Shown one piece after another: positions 14,618 to 23,264 of a stretch of 24,268 nucleotides of DNA. Source of the DNA: DATHGT01 sp035317605 (GTDB lineage Bacteria; Methylomirabilota; Methylomirabilia; Rokubacteriales; CSP1-6); the NCBI GenBank assembly GCA_035317605.1, contig DATHGT010000287.1, positions 1-24,268 on the forward strand, written 5' to 3'. Both the position numbers and the translations under genes were made by a program. Each line of letters begins with the position of its first letter. Position 1 is the stretch's first letter. The notes under the pieces are model-generated. The model ran no database searches. It was not told where the DNA came from and saw only the letters and a program-made list of their open reading frames with translations.

Positions 14618-15991
14618 CTAGCGCGGGCTTTCGCGAGAAGAATGCGGATCCGCGCTGTACTCCTTGAGCTTGTAGTGCAGGCTCCGGATGCTGATCCCGA
14701 GTTGTCTGGCGGCCTCGGTCCGGTTGCCGCCCACCTTCCGCAGCGTGTTGAGGATGTGACGCCGCTCGACCTCGGAGAGGGGAAGGCCCGGCTCGAACGT
14801 CGTCACAGGCGGGACGTCGAGCGCCCGAGTGGACACGTGGCTGGCGAACAGCTCGAGCTCGGTCAGCGTGTCGCCCTCGGCGAGCACCACGGCCTGTTCG
14901 ACGAAGTTTTCGAGCTGGCGCACGTTACCGGGCCACGGCATGTCCTCCAGCCGCTTGAGGGCACGCGAGTCCACCCCGGCGATGGCCTTGCCGTAGAGCG
15001 CCGCGAGTTTTTGCGTGAAGTAATCGACGAGGGAGGGAATGTCTTCGCGGCGCTCCCGCAACGGGGGAACGTTGATCATGAAGACGGCAACGCGATAGTA
15101 AAGATCTTCCCGGAACGTTCCCTTCTCGACCTCGTGCTTCAGGTCCTTGTTCGTCGCCGTGATGATGCGCACGTCCGTCCGCTTCGGCTTGGTCCCGCCA
15201 ATCGGGACGAACTCGCGATTCTGGATCACCCGAAGCAGCTTCCCCTGTAGCACCGGATTGAGCTCGCAGAGCTCGTCGATGAAGAGCGTGCCCGTATGGG
15301 CGAGCGCGAAGACGCCCTCGCGGTGCTCGACGGCGCCCGTGAAGGCGCCTTTGACGTGCCCGAGCACGTGACTCTCCATCAATCCCTCGGGGATCGTCGT
15401 GCAGTCGAGGGTGATCAGCGGACGGTCGCGTCGAGGGCTTACGTAGTGGATGGCGCGGGCGATGAGTTCCTTACCGGTGCCGCTCTCACCGCAGATGCAG
15501 ACGTTGGCGTCACCGCTGGCAACCTTCTCGATGCGCGAGAAGATCTCGAGGAGCTTCGGCGAGCGTCCGACGATGCCGTGGAAGCTCGCGGACTTCGGGG
15601 GGTTAGGGGAAATGGCAGTAGACCCGGGCGGCACCGAGCCCAGGATGACGCGCTGAAGCATGTCTTCGAGTGCTGCGACGGCGCTGGGGCGGACGATACA
15701 CTCGACCGCGCCCAGTTGGGTCAGCGCGCGCGCGCTCGCATCGAACAGATCGTCGACGAGCGCGATGATTCGGCCGCGATAATCGCAGCGCCGGACCTGC
15801 GCCGCGAGCTCCCAATCGTGGACATGCTCCGAGACATTGATGACCAGCAAGTCCGGCTGGCCGCTCGCTTCGAACAAGAGCGGCAACTCCCGGAGCGAAC
15901 CGGCGACGACGGCCCGCGCCCCCGTCGAGGCCAGCGCCCGATGAACAGACCGGCTGACAATCCGTGTGTGGTCGACAACGGTCACGAGCAT
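14618..15991 (-). CDS. Sigma-54-dependent transcriptional activator with a degenerate receiver
   Basis: This 457-residue activator has three parts. Residues 1-115 resemble a response-regulator receiver, but the phospho-acceptor position reads LLVINVSEH (Asn52 in place of Asp) and the usual Lys-Pro is Arg101-Pro102. Residues 138-370 are the AAA+ domain with Walker A GESGTGKE (168-175), the sigma-54 contact loop GAFTGA (215-220), Walker B LFIDE (236-240) and the PWPGNVRQLEN motif. The C-terminus is a Fis-type helix-turn-helix (GGNRTEAARQLGISIRSLHYKLKEY). The start at 15991 matches the first strand of the receiver; the frame extends upstream without homology. It likely switches on sigma-54 promoters without conventional phosphorylation. 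Its closest neighbour on the same strand is the barrel gene, a plausible target. Confidence 0.85.
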   Translation of the reverse strand: MLVTVVDHTRIVSRSVHRALASTGARAVVAGSLRELPLLFEASGQPDLLVINVSEHVHDWELAAQVRRCDYRGRIIALVDDLFDASARALTQLGAVECIVRPSAVAALEDMLQRVILGSVPPGSTAISPNPPKSASFHGIVGRSPKLLEIFSRIEKVASGDANVCICGESGTGKELIARAIHYVSPRRDRPLITLDCTTIPEGLMESHVLGHVKGAFTGAVEHREGVFALAHTGTLFIDELCELNPVLQGKLLRVIQNREFVPIGGTKPKRTDVRIITATNKDLKHEVEKGTFREDLYYRVAVFMINVPPLRERREDIPSLVDYFTQKLAALYGKAIAGVDSRALKRLEDMPWPGNVRQLENFVEQAVVLAEGDTLTELELFASHVSTRALDVPPVTTFEPGLPLSEVERRHILNTLRKVGGNRTEAARQLGISIRSLHYKLKEYSADPHSSRESPR

Positions 15992-16202
15992 GGAACTTGA
16001 AGTTTGCACTGTTCGGTGAGCCGGCGCAAGACGAGAAAATGGGGCCGAGTACCGCGACCTACAGCAGGTAGTGCCGAACAATATGCCCACCCCAAGTACT
16101 TCGGCGGGGACCTGGCAGTCACACGTCACGTCGTCAGCGGCTGCCCGGACCTTGGAGGAGACGCAAGAGCCGTCGCCATCCGGGTATACTGGGGACCTCC
16201 TC
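15992..16202. promoter_or_regulatory. Divergent intergenic region between the activator and threonine synthase
   Basis: These 211 bases separate two divergent starts and should contain a promoter for each. TATACT at 16185-16190 resembles a -10 box for the plus strand but lacks a well-spaced -35 box and would leave almost no leader before the ATG at 16203. TTGCA at 16002-16006 was tested as a sigma-54 -12 box; the upstream GG has the wrong spacing (12 rather than 10). Open frames run through the region on both strands but show no conserved motif. Confidence 0.35.
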
Positions 16203-17545
<1,343 letters not shown>

Positions 17546-17546
<1 letters not shown>

Positions 17547-18808
17547 TGCCGCGCCGGCGCCGGCGGGACAGCGACGTGGAGCCAGGCGAGCGGCCGGCCC
17601 AGAGCGAGCCGATCGCGCACGAGCTTCCGGGACCGCTCGGTCCCAGCACCACCGCCGTGCACGGGGGCGAGCCCCGGCCCAAGCCGGCGAACTCGTTGGC
17701 CACCCCGATCGTGCAGACCGCGACCTACAGCTTCGCCAACACCCAGGAGCTGGTCGACCACTTCGAGGGCAAGATCGACCGGGTCGAGTACGGCCGCTAC
17801 GGCAATCCGACCCAGCGCGTCGCCGAGGCCAAGCTGGCCGCGCTCGAGGGCGCCGACGATTGTTTACTGTTCGCCAGCGGGATGGCGGCCATGACCACCG
17901 TGTTGTTCGCGATCCTCTCGCGGGGCACCCACGTGGTGGTCACCGATGATTCCTACCGGCGGACCCGTCAGTTCCTGAACCAGACGCTCTCGCGCTTCGG
18001 CATCGAGGTCTCCACGGTGCCGGCCGGCGATTACGACGCCCTCGAAGACGCGATCCGGCCGACCACCCGCGCGCTGGTGAGCGAGTCGCCGACCAATCCC
18101 TACAACCGGATCATGGATCTCGCGCGCTTCGCCGAGATCGGCCGCCGCCACCGGGTCAAGACCATCATCGACGGCACCTTCGCGACCCCGTACAACCAGC
18201 GCCCGCTCGAGTTCGGGATCGACCTCGTCATGCACTCGGCCACCAAGTTCCTGGGCGGCCACAACGATCTCCTGGCCGGCGCCGTCCTCGGCTCGCGCGA
18301 GTTGGTGGAGGGCATCCGGTCGCTCCACGCCGTCTCGGGCGCGGTGGTCGACCCGTTCGCGGCGTACCTGCTGGTGCGTGGGCTCAAGACCTTCGCGCTG
18401 CGCATGGAGCGCCAGAACGCCAACGCCCAGGCCGTGGCCGAGTTCCTGGCCGGCCACCCGCGGGTGGCCGCCGTGCACTACGCCGGCCTCGCGAGTCACC
18501 CGCAGCACGAGATCGCCAAGAAGCAGATGCGCGGTTACGGCGGCGTGGTGTCGTTCGAGGTGCGCGGCGATCTGACCGCCGCCTCGCGCGTGGTGGACGC
18601 ATGCCGCATCCCGTACATCGCGAGCTCGCTGGGCGGCGTCGAGAGCCTGATCGAGCAACCCGCGATCATGAGCTTCTACGAGCTGACGACGGAGGAGCGT
18701 TTGGCGATCGGCATCAAGGACAGCCTCATCCGCTACTCCGTCGGCATCGAAGACGCCGACGACCTCATCGCCGACCTCGCCCAGGCCCTCGACCGCGCGT
18801 CCGCCTGA
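17546..18808 (+). CDS. Cystathionine gamma-synthase/lyase-family PLP enzyme
   Basis: This 420-residue enzyme belongs to the Cys/Met metabolism PLP family. Family marks are the YGRYGNPTQRVAEAKLAALEGA block, FASGMAAM, the ESPTNPYNRIMDL motif, the cofactor-ring Asp209 in IIDGTFATPYNQRP and the Schiff-base Lys234 in SATKFLGGHND. Near the end, SLGGVESLIEQPA fits the family's substrate-binding region. It could act as cystathionine gamma-synthase, methionine gamma-lyase or O-acyl-homoserine sulfhydrylase; sequence alone does not decide. Coupling to threonine synthase, which uses the same homoserine branch, favours a biosynthetic role in methionine or cystathionine formation. The first about 30 residues (MPRRRRRDSDVEPGERP) are arginine-rich and not conserved, so a later start is possible. 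Confidence 0.85.
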
Positions 18809-18822
18809 CCCTGGCCTCCCGG

Positions 18823-19167
18823 CTATAGCCCGAGAATGATCCGGACGCGTCGTTCGAGCTCGGTCATCAAGTCCTCGGGCAGGATCCCGATCTCGTGCCG
18901 GAACGATTCGTTCGCGACGGCAATCAGTTGCCCAACGAGAAGGTCGCTGTCTTGGGCCAGTCCGCCTTGGCCCTGGGCGGCTCGGAGCCGGAGGATGCCG
19001 GCGGCCTCCACCAGACGCGTGGTGGCCGGGATGACGACCGTCGAGGGATACCCCGCCTGGTTGACGAGATCCGACTGGAGCGCGACCGCCGGTCGCAGCT
19101 TGCCCGGCTTGGTCCTGACGCGGGGGTTGAAGTCCACGATGTAGACGTGTCCCCGGCGGATCTCCAC
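18823..19167 (-). CDS. mazF: MazF/PemK-family toxin (endoribonuclease)
   Basis: This 114-residue protein fits MazF-type mRNA interferases, which cut RNA when freed from their antitoxin. Family features are RRGHVYIVDFNP at the N-terminus, the conserved Arg25-Pro26 in GKLRPAVAL, the VIPATTR motif (Thr49/Thr50) and the C-terminal LMTELERRVRIILGL helix. Length is normal. It begins 11 bases after the antitoxin stop on the same strand, the usual operon order antitoxin-toxin. It converges with the PLP-lyase gene, leaving only 14 bases between stops. No inactivating change is evident. Confidence 0.82.
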   Translation of the reverse strand: MEIRRGHVYIVDFNPRVRTKPGKLRPAVALQSDLVNQAGYPSTVVIPATTRLVEAAGILRLRAAQGQGGLAQDSDLLVGQLIAVANESFRHEIGILPEDLMTELERRVRIILGL

Positions 19168-19178
19168 AGCGCGGATGC

Positions 19179-19421
19179 TCAGCCCCTGGCCGTCCGTCGC
19201 ACGATGCCGGCGGGGGCTAGCTCGAGGTTCTCCCGCCGGTCGGCGCTGGCGCAGCGGCGGACCGATTCGGCGATCTCCCGCCGGAGCCGTTCCTCATCGG
19301 TCGTCCGCTCGAGCGCGGCCAGGGCGACCCGGATCAGGCCAGACTTGGTAGGGATCCTCAGCTCTTTGCGCAGTCGCTCGATCCGACGTTCCTCTTCCTT
19401 CGACACCGCGATCGCTCCCAT
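19179..19421 (-). CDS. Ribbon-helix-helix antitoxin partner of the MazF-like toxin
   Basis: This 80-residue protein has an N-terminal strand and two helices (MGAIAVSKEEERRIERL then TKSGLIRVALAALE), the pattern of a ribbon-helix-helix DNA-binding domain, followed by a charged helical tail (DEERLRREIAESVRR) that would bind the toxin. The ATG at 19421 is preferred over the one at 19445: AAGGAG lies seven bases before it, and the upstream ATG would overlap the candidate -10 box. Antitoxins of this class repress their own operon, so autoregulation is likely. Confidence 0.75.
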   Translation of the reverse strand: MGAIAVSKEEERRIERLRKELRIPTKSGLIRVALAALERTTDEERLRREIAESVRRCASADRRENLELAPAGIVRRTARG

Positions 19422-19443
19422 AACCTCACTCCTTATGCCATCC

Positions 19444-19471
19444 ATTATCGGCCAGATGATAGCAGAGGCAA
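19444..19471 (-). promoter_or_regulatory. Candidate promoter of the antitoxin-toxin operon
   Basis: On the minus strand TTGCCT (19466-19471) is followed after 16 bases by GATAAT (19444-19449), close to the sigma-70 consensus (4 of 6 and 5 of 6). Transcription would begin near 19437, just before the AAGGAG ribosome-binding site at 19429-19434. The region is AT-richer than the surrounding genes. Confidence 0.45.
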
Positions 19472-19527
19472 TACGGTATCCTTTGTGAAACGCTCATGAG
19501 GACCCCGACCGCTTCGCCCGACACGAC

Positions 19528-20262
19528 GTGAGTGCCCCGAAACTCGCCGCCGCTGCCCTGGCGCTGAGCTTGGGAACCGTGGGTGCGTACGCCGGGCTCA
19601 TCGCGGCGCTGTCCTTTCCGCTCCCGCCGGCGTGGTACCTGGGGGCGCTGGGGTTCGCGGCGGCCCTCGCCCTGGCCGCGGTGTGGCGAGCGCGCCGGTG
19701 GTTGACCGTGAGCGCGTTTGCCGTCTCGGCGCTGTTGCTGGTCGCGGCCGGATTGTTCAACTTCGTCGCGATGCGCGTCCCGGAGAGCCGGCCGCTCGTG
19801 GCCGTCGGACAGCCGGTGCCTGATTTCACGCTGACCGATGCCGCCGGGCGCCCGGTGAGCCTGTCTGACTATCGGGGCAAGAAGCCGGTCGTTCTCGTCT
19901 TCTACCGCGGCTACTGGTGACCGTTCTGCGTGGCGGAGCTCCAAGGTCTTGGGGCCATCACGCACGAGCTGGAGGCGGCGGGGGCGGAGATCCTCGCGAT
20001 CAGCCCCGATCCCAACGAGCGCAGCCAGCAGCTCGCCGACGGGCTGCGCGTCAAGTATCGCTTTCTCGCGGACACCGATCTCACGGTGACCCGGCGGCTC
20101 GGTCTCGTCCACCAGGGCGGCGGGGCGAACGGCGAAGACGTGCCGCGGCCGGCGACGATCGTGATCGATCGGCAAGGCGTCGTTCGGTGGGCGCTCTTTG
20201 CCCACAACGTCCAGGTCCGGCCCGATGCCCGTGAAGTCCTGCGCGCGGTGCGCGGTCTGTGA
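19528..20262 (+). CDS. Membrane-anchored peroxiredoxin-like selenoprotein (in-frame TGA at 19918-19920 read as Sec)
   Basis: Read through TGA 19918-19920, the gene gives a 244-residue protein starting at GTG 19528. Residues 5-80 contain three hydrophobic helices, so it is anchored in the inner membrane. The rest is a thioredoxin-fold AhpC/TSA (redoxin) domain beginning at VAVGQPVPDFTLTDAAGRPVSL. The TGA is codon 131 in the context FYRGYW-U-PFC. Relatives have a catalytic Cys there (a W-C-P-x-C motif), and the resolving-type Cys134 is kept. Downstream, ELEAAGAEILAISPDP, FLADTDLTVTRRLGL and RPATIVIDRQGVVRWA are ordinary family sequence without any damage. A SECIS-like hairpin follows the TGA. 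Expected activity is peroxide or thiol reduction. An 11-codon frame (ATG 19496) ends over the GTG start and might couple translation. Genuine nonsense mutation is the alternative but unlikely. Confidence 0.82.
19918..19955 (+). promoter_or_regulatory. Selenocysteine codon and bacterial SECIS-like hairpin
   Basis: The UGA is 19918-19920. Bases 19938-19944 (GCTCCAA) pair with 19949-19955 (TTGGGGC) in a 7-pair stem including one G-T pair, with the four-base loop GGTC at 19945-19948. The loop starts 24 bases after the UGA, and its first two bases are G, within known limits for bacterial SECIS elements. The apex AAGGTCTT contains AGGTCT, the same hexamer as the SelB-binding loop of the E. coli fdhF SECIS (from memory). 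Confidence 0.7.
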
Positions 20263-20291
20263 GCGTATCCTGAGCGGCGAGGGACGCTAGG

Positions 20292-20561
20292 ATGCCATTG
20301 TTCAAGACCGAGAAGATAGCGCCCCGGGGGCCGGCCGGCCGCTGGGACGTGGTGATCGGCGAGGAGATGTGCAAGGCGTGCGGGTTCTGCCTGAACGTCT
20401 GCCCCGTCGACGTCTTCGCGTATCGCACCGCGACCAACAAGCTCGGGTGGTTTCCGATGTACGTGGCTCACGAAGCGAACTGTATCGGCTGCATGCTGTG
20501 CTACCAGATCTGTCCTGATTTTTGTATTGACGTCGCCGTGAAGAATGGAGCCCAGAACTGA
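20292..20561 (+). CDS. 2-oxoacid:ferredoxin oxidoreductase, ferredoxin-like delta subunit
   Basis: This 89-residue protein binds two [4Fe-4S] clusters through Cys27-Cys30-Cys33-Cys37 (MCKACGFCLNVCP) and Cys64-Cys67-Cys70-Cys74 (CIGCMLCYQICP). It passes electrons from the TPP-containing core to an external ferredoxin. GAGGGA lies eight bases before the ATG. It is the first of four adjoining genes (delta, alpha, beta, gamma), a typical layout for KorDABC/VorDABC-type enzymes. It begins 29 bases after the putative selenoprotein on the same strand, so both may share a transcript. Confidence 0.88.
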   Translation: MPLFKTEKIAPRGPAGRWDVVIGEEMCKACGFCLNVCPVDVFAYRTATNKLGWFPMYVAHEANCIGCMLCYQICPDFCIDVAVKNGAQN

Positions 20562-20562
20562 C

Positions 20563-21801
20563 ATGAGCACGCTGACCCTCGCGCTGAAGGACGGGCTCGT
20601 CGCGCCGTGGACGGAGTGGGAGCGGCGGTGCACGCAGGGCCGGCGACTGTTGGAGGCGGGAACGTACGCGCTGACCGAGGGCGCGATCGCCGCGGGGTGT
20701 CGGGTGTTCGCGGGATATCCGATCACGCCGGCCACGGACATCGCGGAGTACATGTCCAAGCGACTGCCCCAGGTCGGCGGCTACTACGTGCAGTGCGAGG
20801 ACGAGCTGGCCGGGATGCACGCGTGCGCGGGAGCGAGCCTCGGCGGCCTCAAGGCCATGACCGCCACGTCGGGGCCGGGCTACACGCTGATGCACGACGC
20901 CTACGGCTGGTCGATCACCAACGAGATCCCGCTGGTCGTCGTCGATGCCATGCGCGTGGGGCCGATCAGCGGCATCACCGGCGCGCCGGGGCAGGGCGAG
21001 TTCTACATCGCGCGCTACGCCAGCCACGGCGGAAACTTCGAGACCATCGTGCTCTCGCCCTCGTCGGTGCAGGAGGCGTTCTGGCTCACCATCGACGCCT
21101 TCAACCTGGCCGAGCGCTTCCGCACGCCGGTGACGATCCTCACCGACCAGGTCATCTCGGACATGTGGGAGGACCTGTTCATCCCCGCCGACTACGATGG
21201 GCTCGATTTCGTGATTCCTCGCAAACACAATCTGATGATGCCGTTCTTTCCCGTGGGGAGCGCCGACCTCGACGTGCCGCCGAACGTGATCGGCCACGGC
21301 ACCGGCGTGTGCGTGTCGGCCTACACGCACACTGAAGAGGGCTACGACATCGAGGAGATGGAGGCGCAGTGGGCGCAGACCTACCGCCTCGTGAACAAGA
21401 TTCGCCATCACCGCGATGAGCTGACACGCTACGAGACCCTCGGACTCGAGGACGCGGAGGTCGTCGCGGTCGCGTACGGGGCCAACGCGCGGACCGTGAA
21501 GACCGGCGTGCTCGAGGCGCGCCGGCGCGGCGTGAAGGCGGGCTTCGTCCGGCTCATCACGCTCTGGCCGTTCCCCGATGAGCTGTTCGAGCGCGACACG
21601 CGCTACGTGGTCTGCGAGCTGAACTACGACGGCCAGCTCGTGCGCGAAGTCATGCGCTCCGCGCCGAGCAAGAACACCGTGCACTTCATGGGCAAGAGCG
21701 CCGAGCTTCACACGGTCGGCGAAGTCGTGGCGGGCCTCGAGGGCGTGGCAAAGTCCGGCCGCATTCCCGAGCTGCCGTATATCTGGACGGAGGTTCGCTA
21801 G
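20563..21801 (+). CDS. 2-oxoacid:ferredoxin oxidoreductase alpha subunit
   Basis: This is the alpha subunit (about 412 residues) of a CoA-dependent 2-oxoacid oxidative decarboxylase. Its N-terminal pyrimidine-binding domain shows LTEGAIAAGCRVFAGYPITPATDIAEYM, the conserved glutamate in CEDELAGMHACAGASLGG and the TATSGPGYTLM motif; a transketolase C-like domain follows around residues 285-400. Two starts are possible: ATG 20545, overlapping the delta gene by 17 bases, and ATG 20563; the latter is chosen because it follows the delta stop directly and has GGAG upstream. Alpha lacks a fused gamma domain, which is instead the last gene of the operon. The substrate (2-oxoglutarate, branched-chain 2-oxoacid or pyruvate) cannot be assigned safely; the arrangement is most like 2-oxoglutarate-type enzymes. 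Confidence 0.88.
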   Translation: MSTLTLALKDGLVAPWTEWERRCTQGRRLLEAGTYALTEGAIAAGCRVFAGYPITPATDIAEYMSKRLPQVGGYYVQCEDELAGMHACAGASLGGLKAMTATSGPGYTLMHDAYGWSITNEIPLVVVDAMRVGPISGITGAPGQGEFYIARYASHGGNFETIVLSPSSVQEAFWLTIDAFNLAERFRTPVTILTDQVISDMWEDLFIPADYDGLDFVIPRKHNLMMPFFPVGSADLDVPPNVIGHGTGVCVSAYTHTEEGYDIEEMEAQWAQTYRLVNKIRHHRDELTRYETLGLEDAEVVAVAYGANARTVKTGVLEARRRGVKAGFVRLITLWPFPDELFERDTRYVVCELNYDGQLVREVMRSAPSKNTVHFMGKSAELHTVGEVVAGLEGVAKSGRIPELPYIWTEVR

Positions 21802-22697
21802 TGAACAAGCTCGCGGCGAAATATCTGAGGCCCAGCCAGATCCCGACCAAGGCGTGTCATGGGTGCGGGATCGGGATGATCGAGAACTGGCTGTTGCAGG
21901 CCATCGACGAGCTGGGGCTCAAGCAGGAGGATGTGATCTTCGGCACCGGCATCGGCTGCGTCGGGCGCCAGACGTTCGCCACGTGGGGCGGCGACAACTT
22001 CGGCGCCACCCACGGCCGCGCCCTCGCCGTCGCGACCGGTCTCAAGCTCGCCCAGCCGGACAAGAAGTATCTGATCGTGGTCGGCGACGGCGACGCCGCG
22101 TCGATCGGCACCTCGCACCTGATCCACGCCGCGCGCCGCAACCTCGGCGTGGTCGTGATCTGCGAGGACAACATGGGCTACGAGTCGACGGGCGGCCAGT
22201 TCTCGCCGACCACGCCCGCGGGCTACGTCACCAACTCGAGCCCGTACGGGATGGTCGAGCCGCCGTTCGATCCCTGCGACGTGGTGAAGGCGGCGGGCGC
22301 GACGTTCGTGGCCGAGACCACGGCCACCCAGTGGCATCAGACCGTGAAGATCGTGAAGAAGGCGCTGGCCAACGACGGCTTCTCGTTCGTCCACGTGCGC
22401 TTCCCGTGCAACGAGAACTTCGGGGCCTACGCCCTCGGCACCCGCGACACGCTGAAAAATCTGGAGTGGATCTACGAGCACACGCAGGGCCGCAAGGCCG
22501 ACGGCACCGAGACCGATTTCACGTGGGAGACCGGGATCAAGCACGACGCCTCCAACAGCCGGCCCGAGTTCTCGAAGATCATGCGCGACATGAATGCGCG
22601 GGTGCGGGCGGACGCCGAGGCCAAGGCCGCCAAGCAGGCCGACAAGGGGCACGCGGACGCGCCCGCGGGCCGCGACGGCGGCCACGCCAAGCACTGA
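21801..22697 (+). CDS. 2-oxoacid:ferredoxin oxidoreductase beta subunit
   Basis: This 298-residue subunit binds thiamine diphosphate and the catalytic [4Fe-4S] cluster. CHGCGIG (residues 19-25) gives two of the cluster cysteines and GTGIGCVGR a third; a fourth is probably the conserved Cys in VRFPCNENFG. The TPP motif is GDGDAASIGTSHLIHAARRN-type (GDGD about residue 94) ending in the EDNMGYESTGGQ segment. The start is GTG 21801, sharing its G with the alpha stop TAG. The C-terminal tail (about residues 265-298) is rich in Lys, Ala, Asp and His and looks like an unusual low-complexity extension. The next gene overlaps by one base. Confidence 0.88.
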   Translation: MNKLAAKYLRPSQIPTKACHGCGIGMIENWLLQAIDELGLKQEDVIFGTGIGCVGRQTFATWGGDNFGATHGRALAVATGLKLAQPDKKYLIVVGDGDAASIGTSHLIHAARRNLGVVVICEDNMGYESTGGQFSPTTPAGYVTNSSPYGMVEPPFDPCDVVKAAGATFVAETTATQWHQTVKIVKKALANDGFSFVHVRFPCNENFGAYALGTRDTLKNLEWIYEHTQGRKADGTETDFTWETGIKHDASNSRPEFSKIMRDMNARVRADAEAKAAKQADKGHADAPAGRDGGHAKH

Positions 22698-23254
22698 TGG
22701 CCGTCGCGTCTCCGGCGAAGACCCGCACCGAGATCCTGATCTCGGGCTTCGGCGGGCAGGGCGTGATCCGGATGGGGCAGATCCTCGGGCTCTGCGCGAT
22801 CAAGCAGGGCCATCGGGTGACCATGCTCAAGAGCCACGGCACCGAGACCCGCGGCGGCTACGTCCGCGCCCAGCTCGTGATCGCGCCGGAATACGTCGAC
22901 AGTCCCGTCGTGGAAAACGCGGACGTGTTCGTGGCGTTCTCGGCGCCGGCCTACAAGAAGTTCTTCGACTACTGCCGCGGTCACGTGCTCTACGATCCCG
23001 AGATGGTCACCGAGATCAGAGCCGAGGCGCCGGAGCGCCACGTGGCGGTGCCGGCGACCGCGCTGGCCAAGGAACGGTTCAACAACGTCCTCTTCGCCAA
23101 CATGATCATGCTCGGGGCGCTCACCCGCCTGGCCGGTCTCGACTACGCGGCCATGAAGACCGCCATGCTCGAGGTGATTCCGCGATTTCACGAGCAGAAC
23201 CTCGCCGCGATGGACGTCGGTTACACGCTGCCCGCCGTCGCCTCCCGCGCGTGA
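22697..23254 (+). CDS. 2-oxoacid:ferredoxin oxidoreductase gamma subunit
   Basis: This 185-residue subunit has the POR gamma-domain fold, which helps bind CoA. Hallmarks are LISGFGGQGVIRMGQILGL, HGTETRGGYVRAQLVI and NVLFANMIMLGAL. Its ATG (22697) overlaps the beta stop by one base (TGATG), so translation is coupled. It completes the delta-alpha-beta-gamma set, all in one direction and with gaps of at most two bases. No changes from family norms are apparent. Confidence 0.88.
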   Translation: MAVASPAKTRTEILISGFGGQGVIRMGQILGLCAIKQGHRVTMLKSHGTETRGGYVRAQLVIAPEYVDSPVVENADVFVAFSAPAYKKFFDYCRGHVLYDPEMVTEIRAEAPERHVAVPATALAKERFNNVLFANMIMLGALTRLAGLDYAAMKTAMLEVIPRFHEQNLAAMDVGYTLPAVASRA

Positions 23255-23264
23255 CCCCCGGCGT

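Noticed and set aside
15990..16007. Sigma-54 promoter near the start of the activator (TGGAAC then TTGCA).
   Set aside because: The distance between GG and GC is 12 bases instead of 10, and the site overlaps the start codon region of the activator.
19528..20262. Two separate genes or a pseudogene broken by a nonsense codon at 19918.
   Set aside because: The frame is continuous before and after, the TGA sits on the catalytic residue, and a SECIS-like hairpin follows. The first piece alone would lack the redox motif and the second would have no start at a sensible place.
20302..21711. A 469-residue minus-strand frame opposite the oxidoreductase alpha gene.
   Set aside because: His/Arg/Asp-rich shadow of a conserved gene; no motif or start signal.
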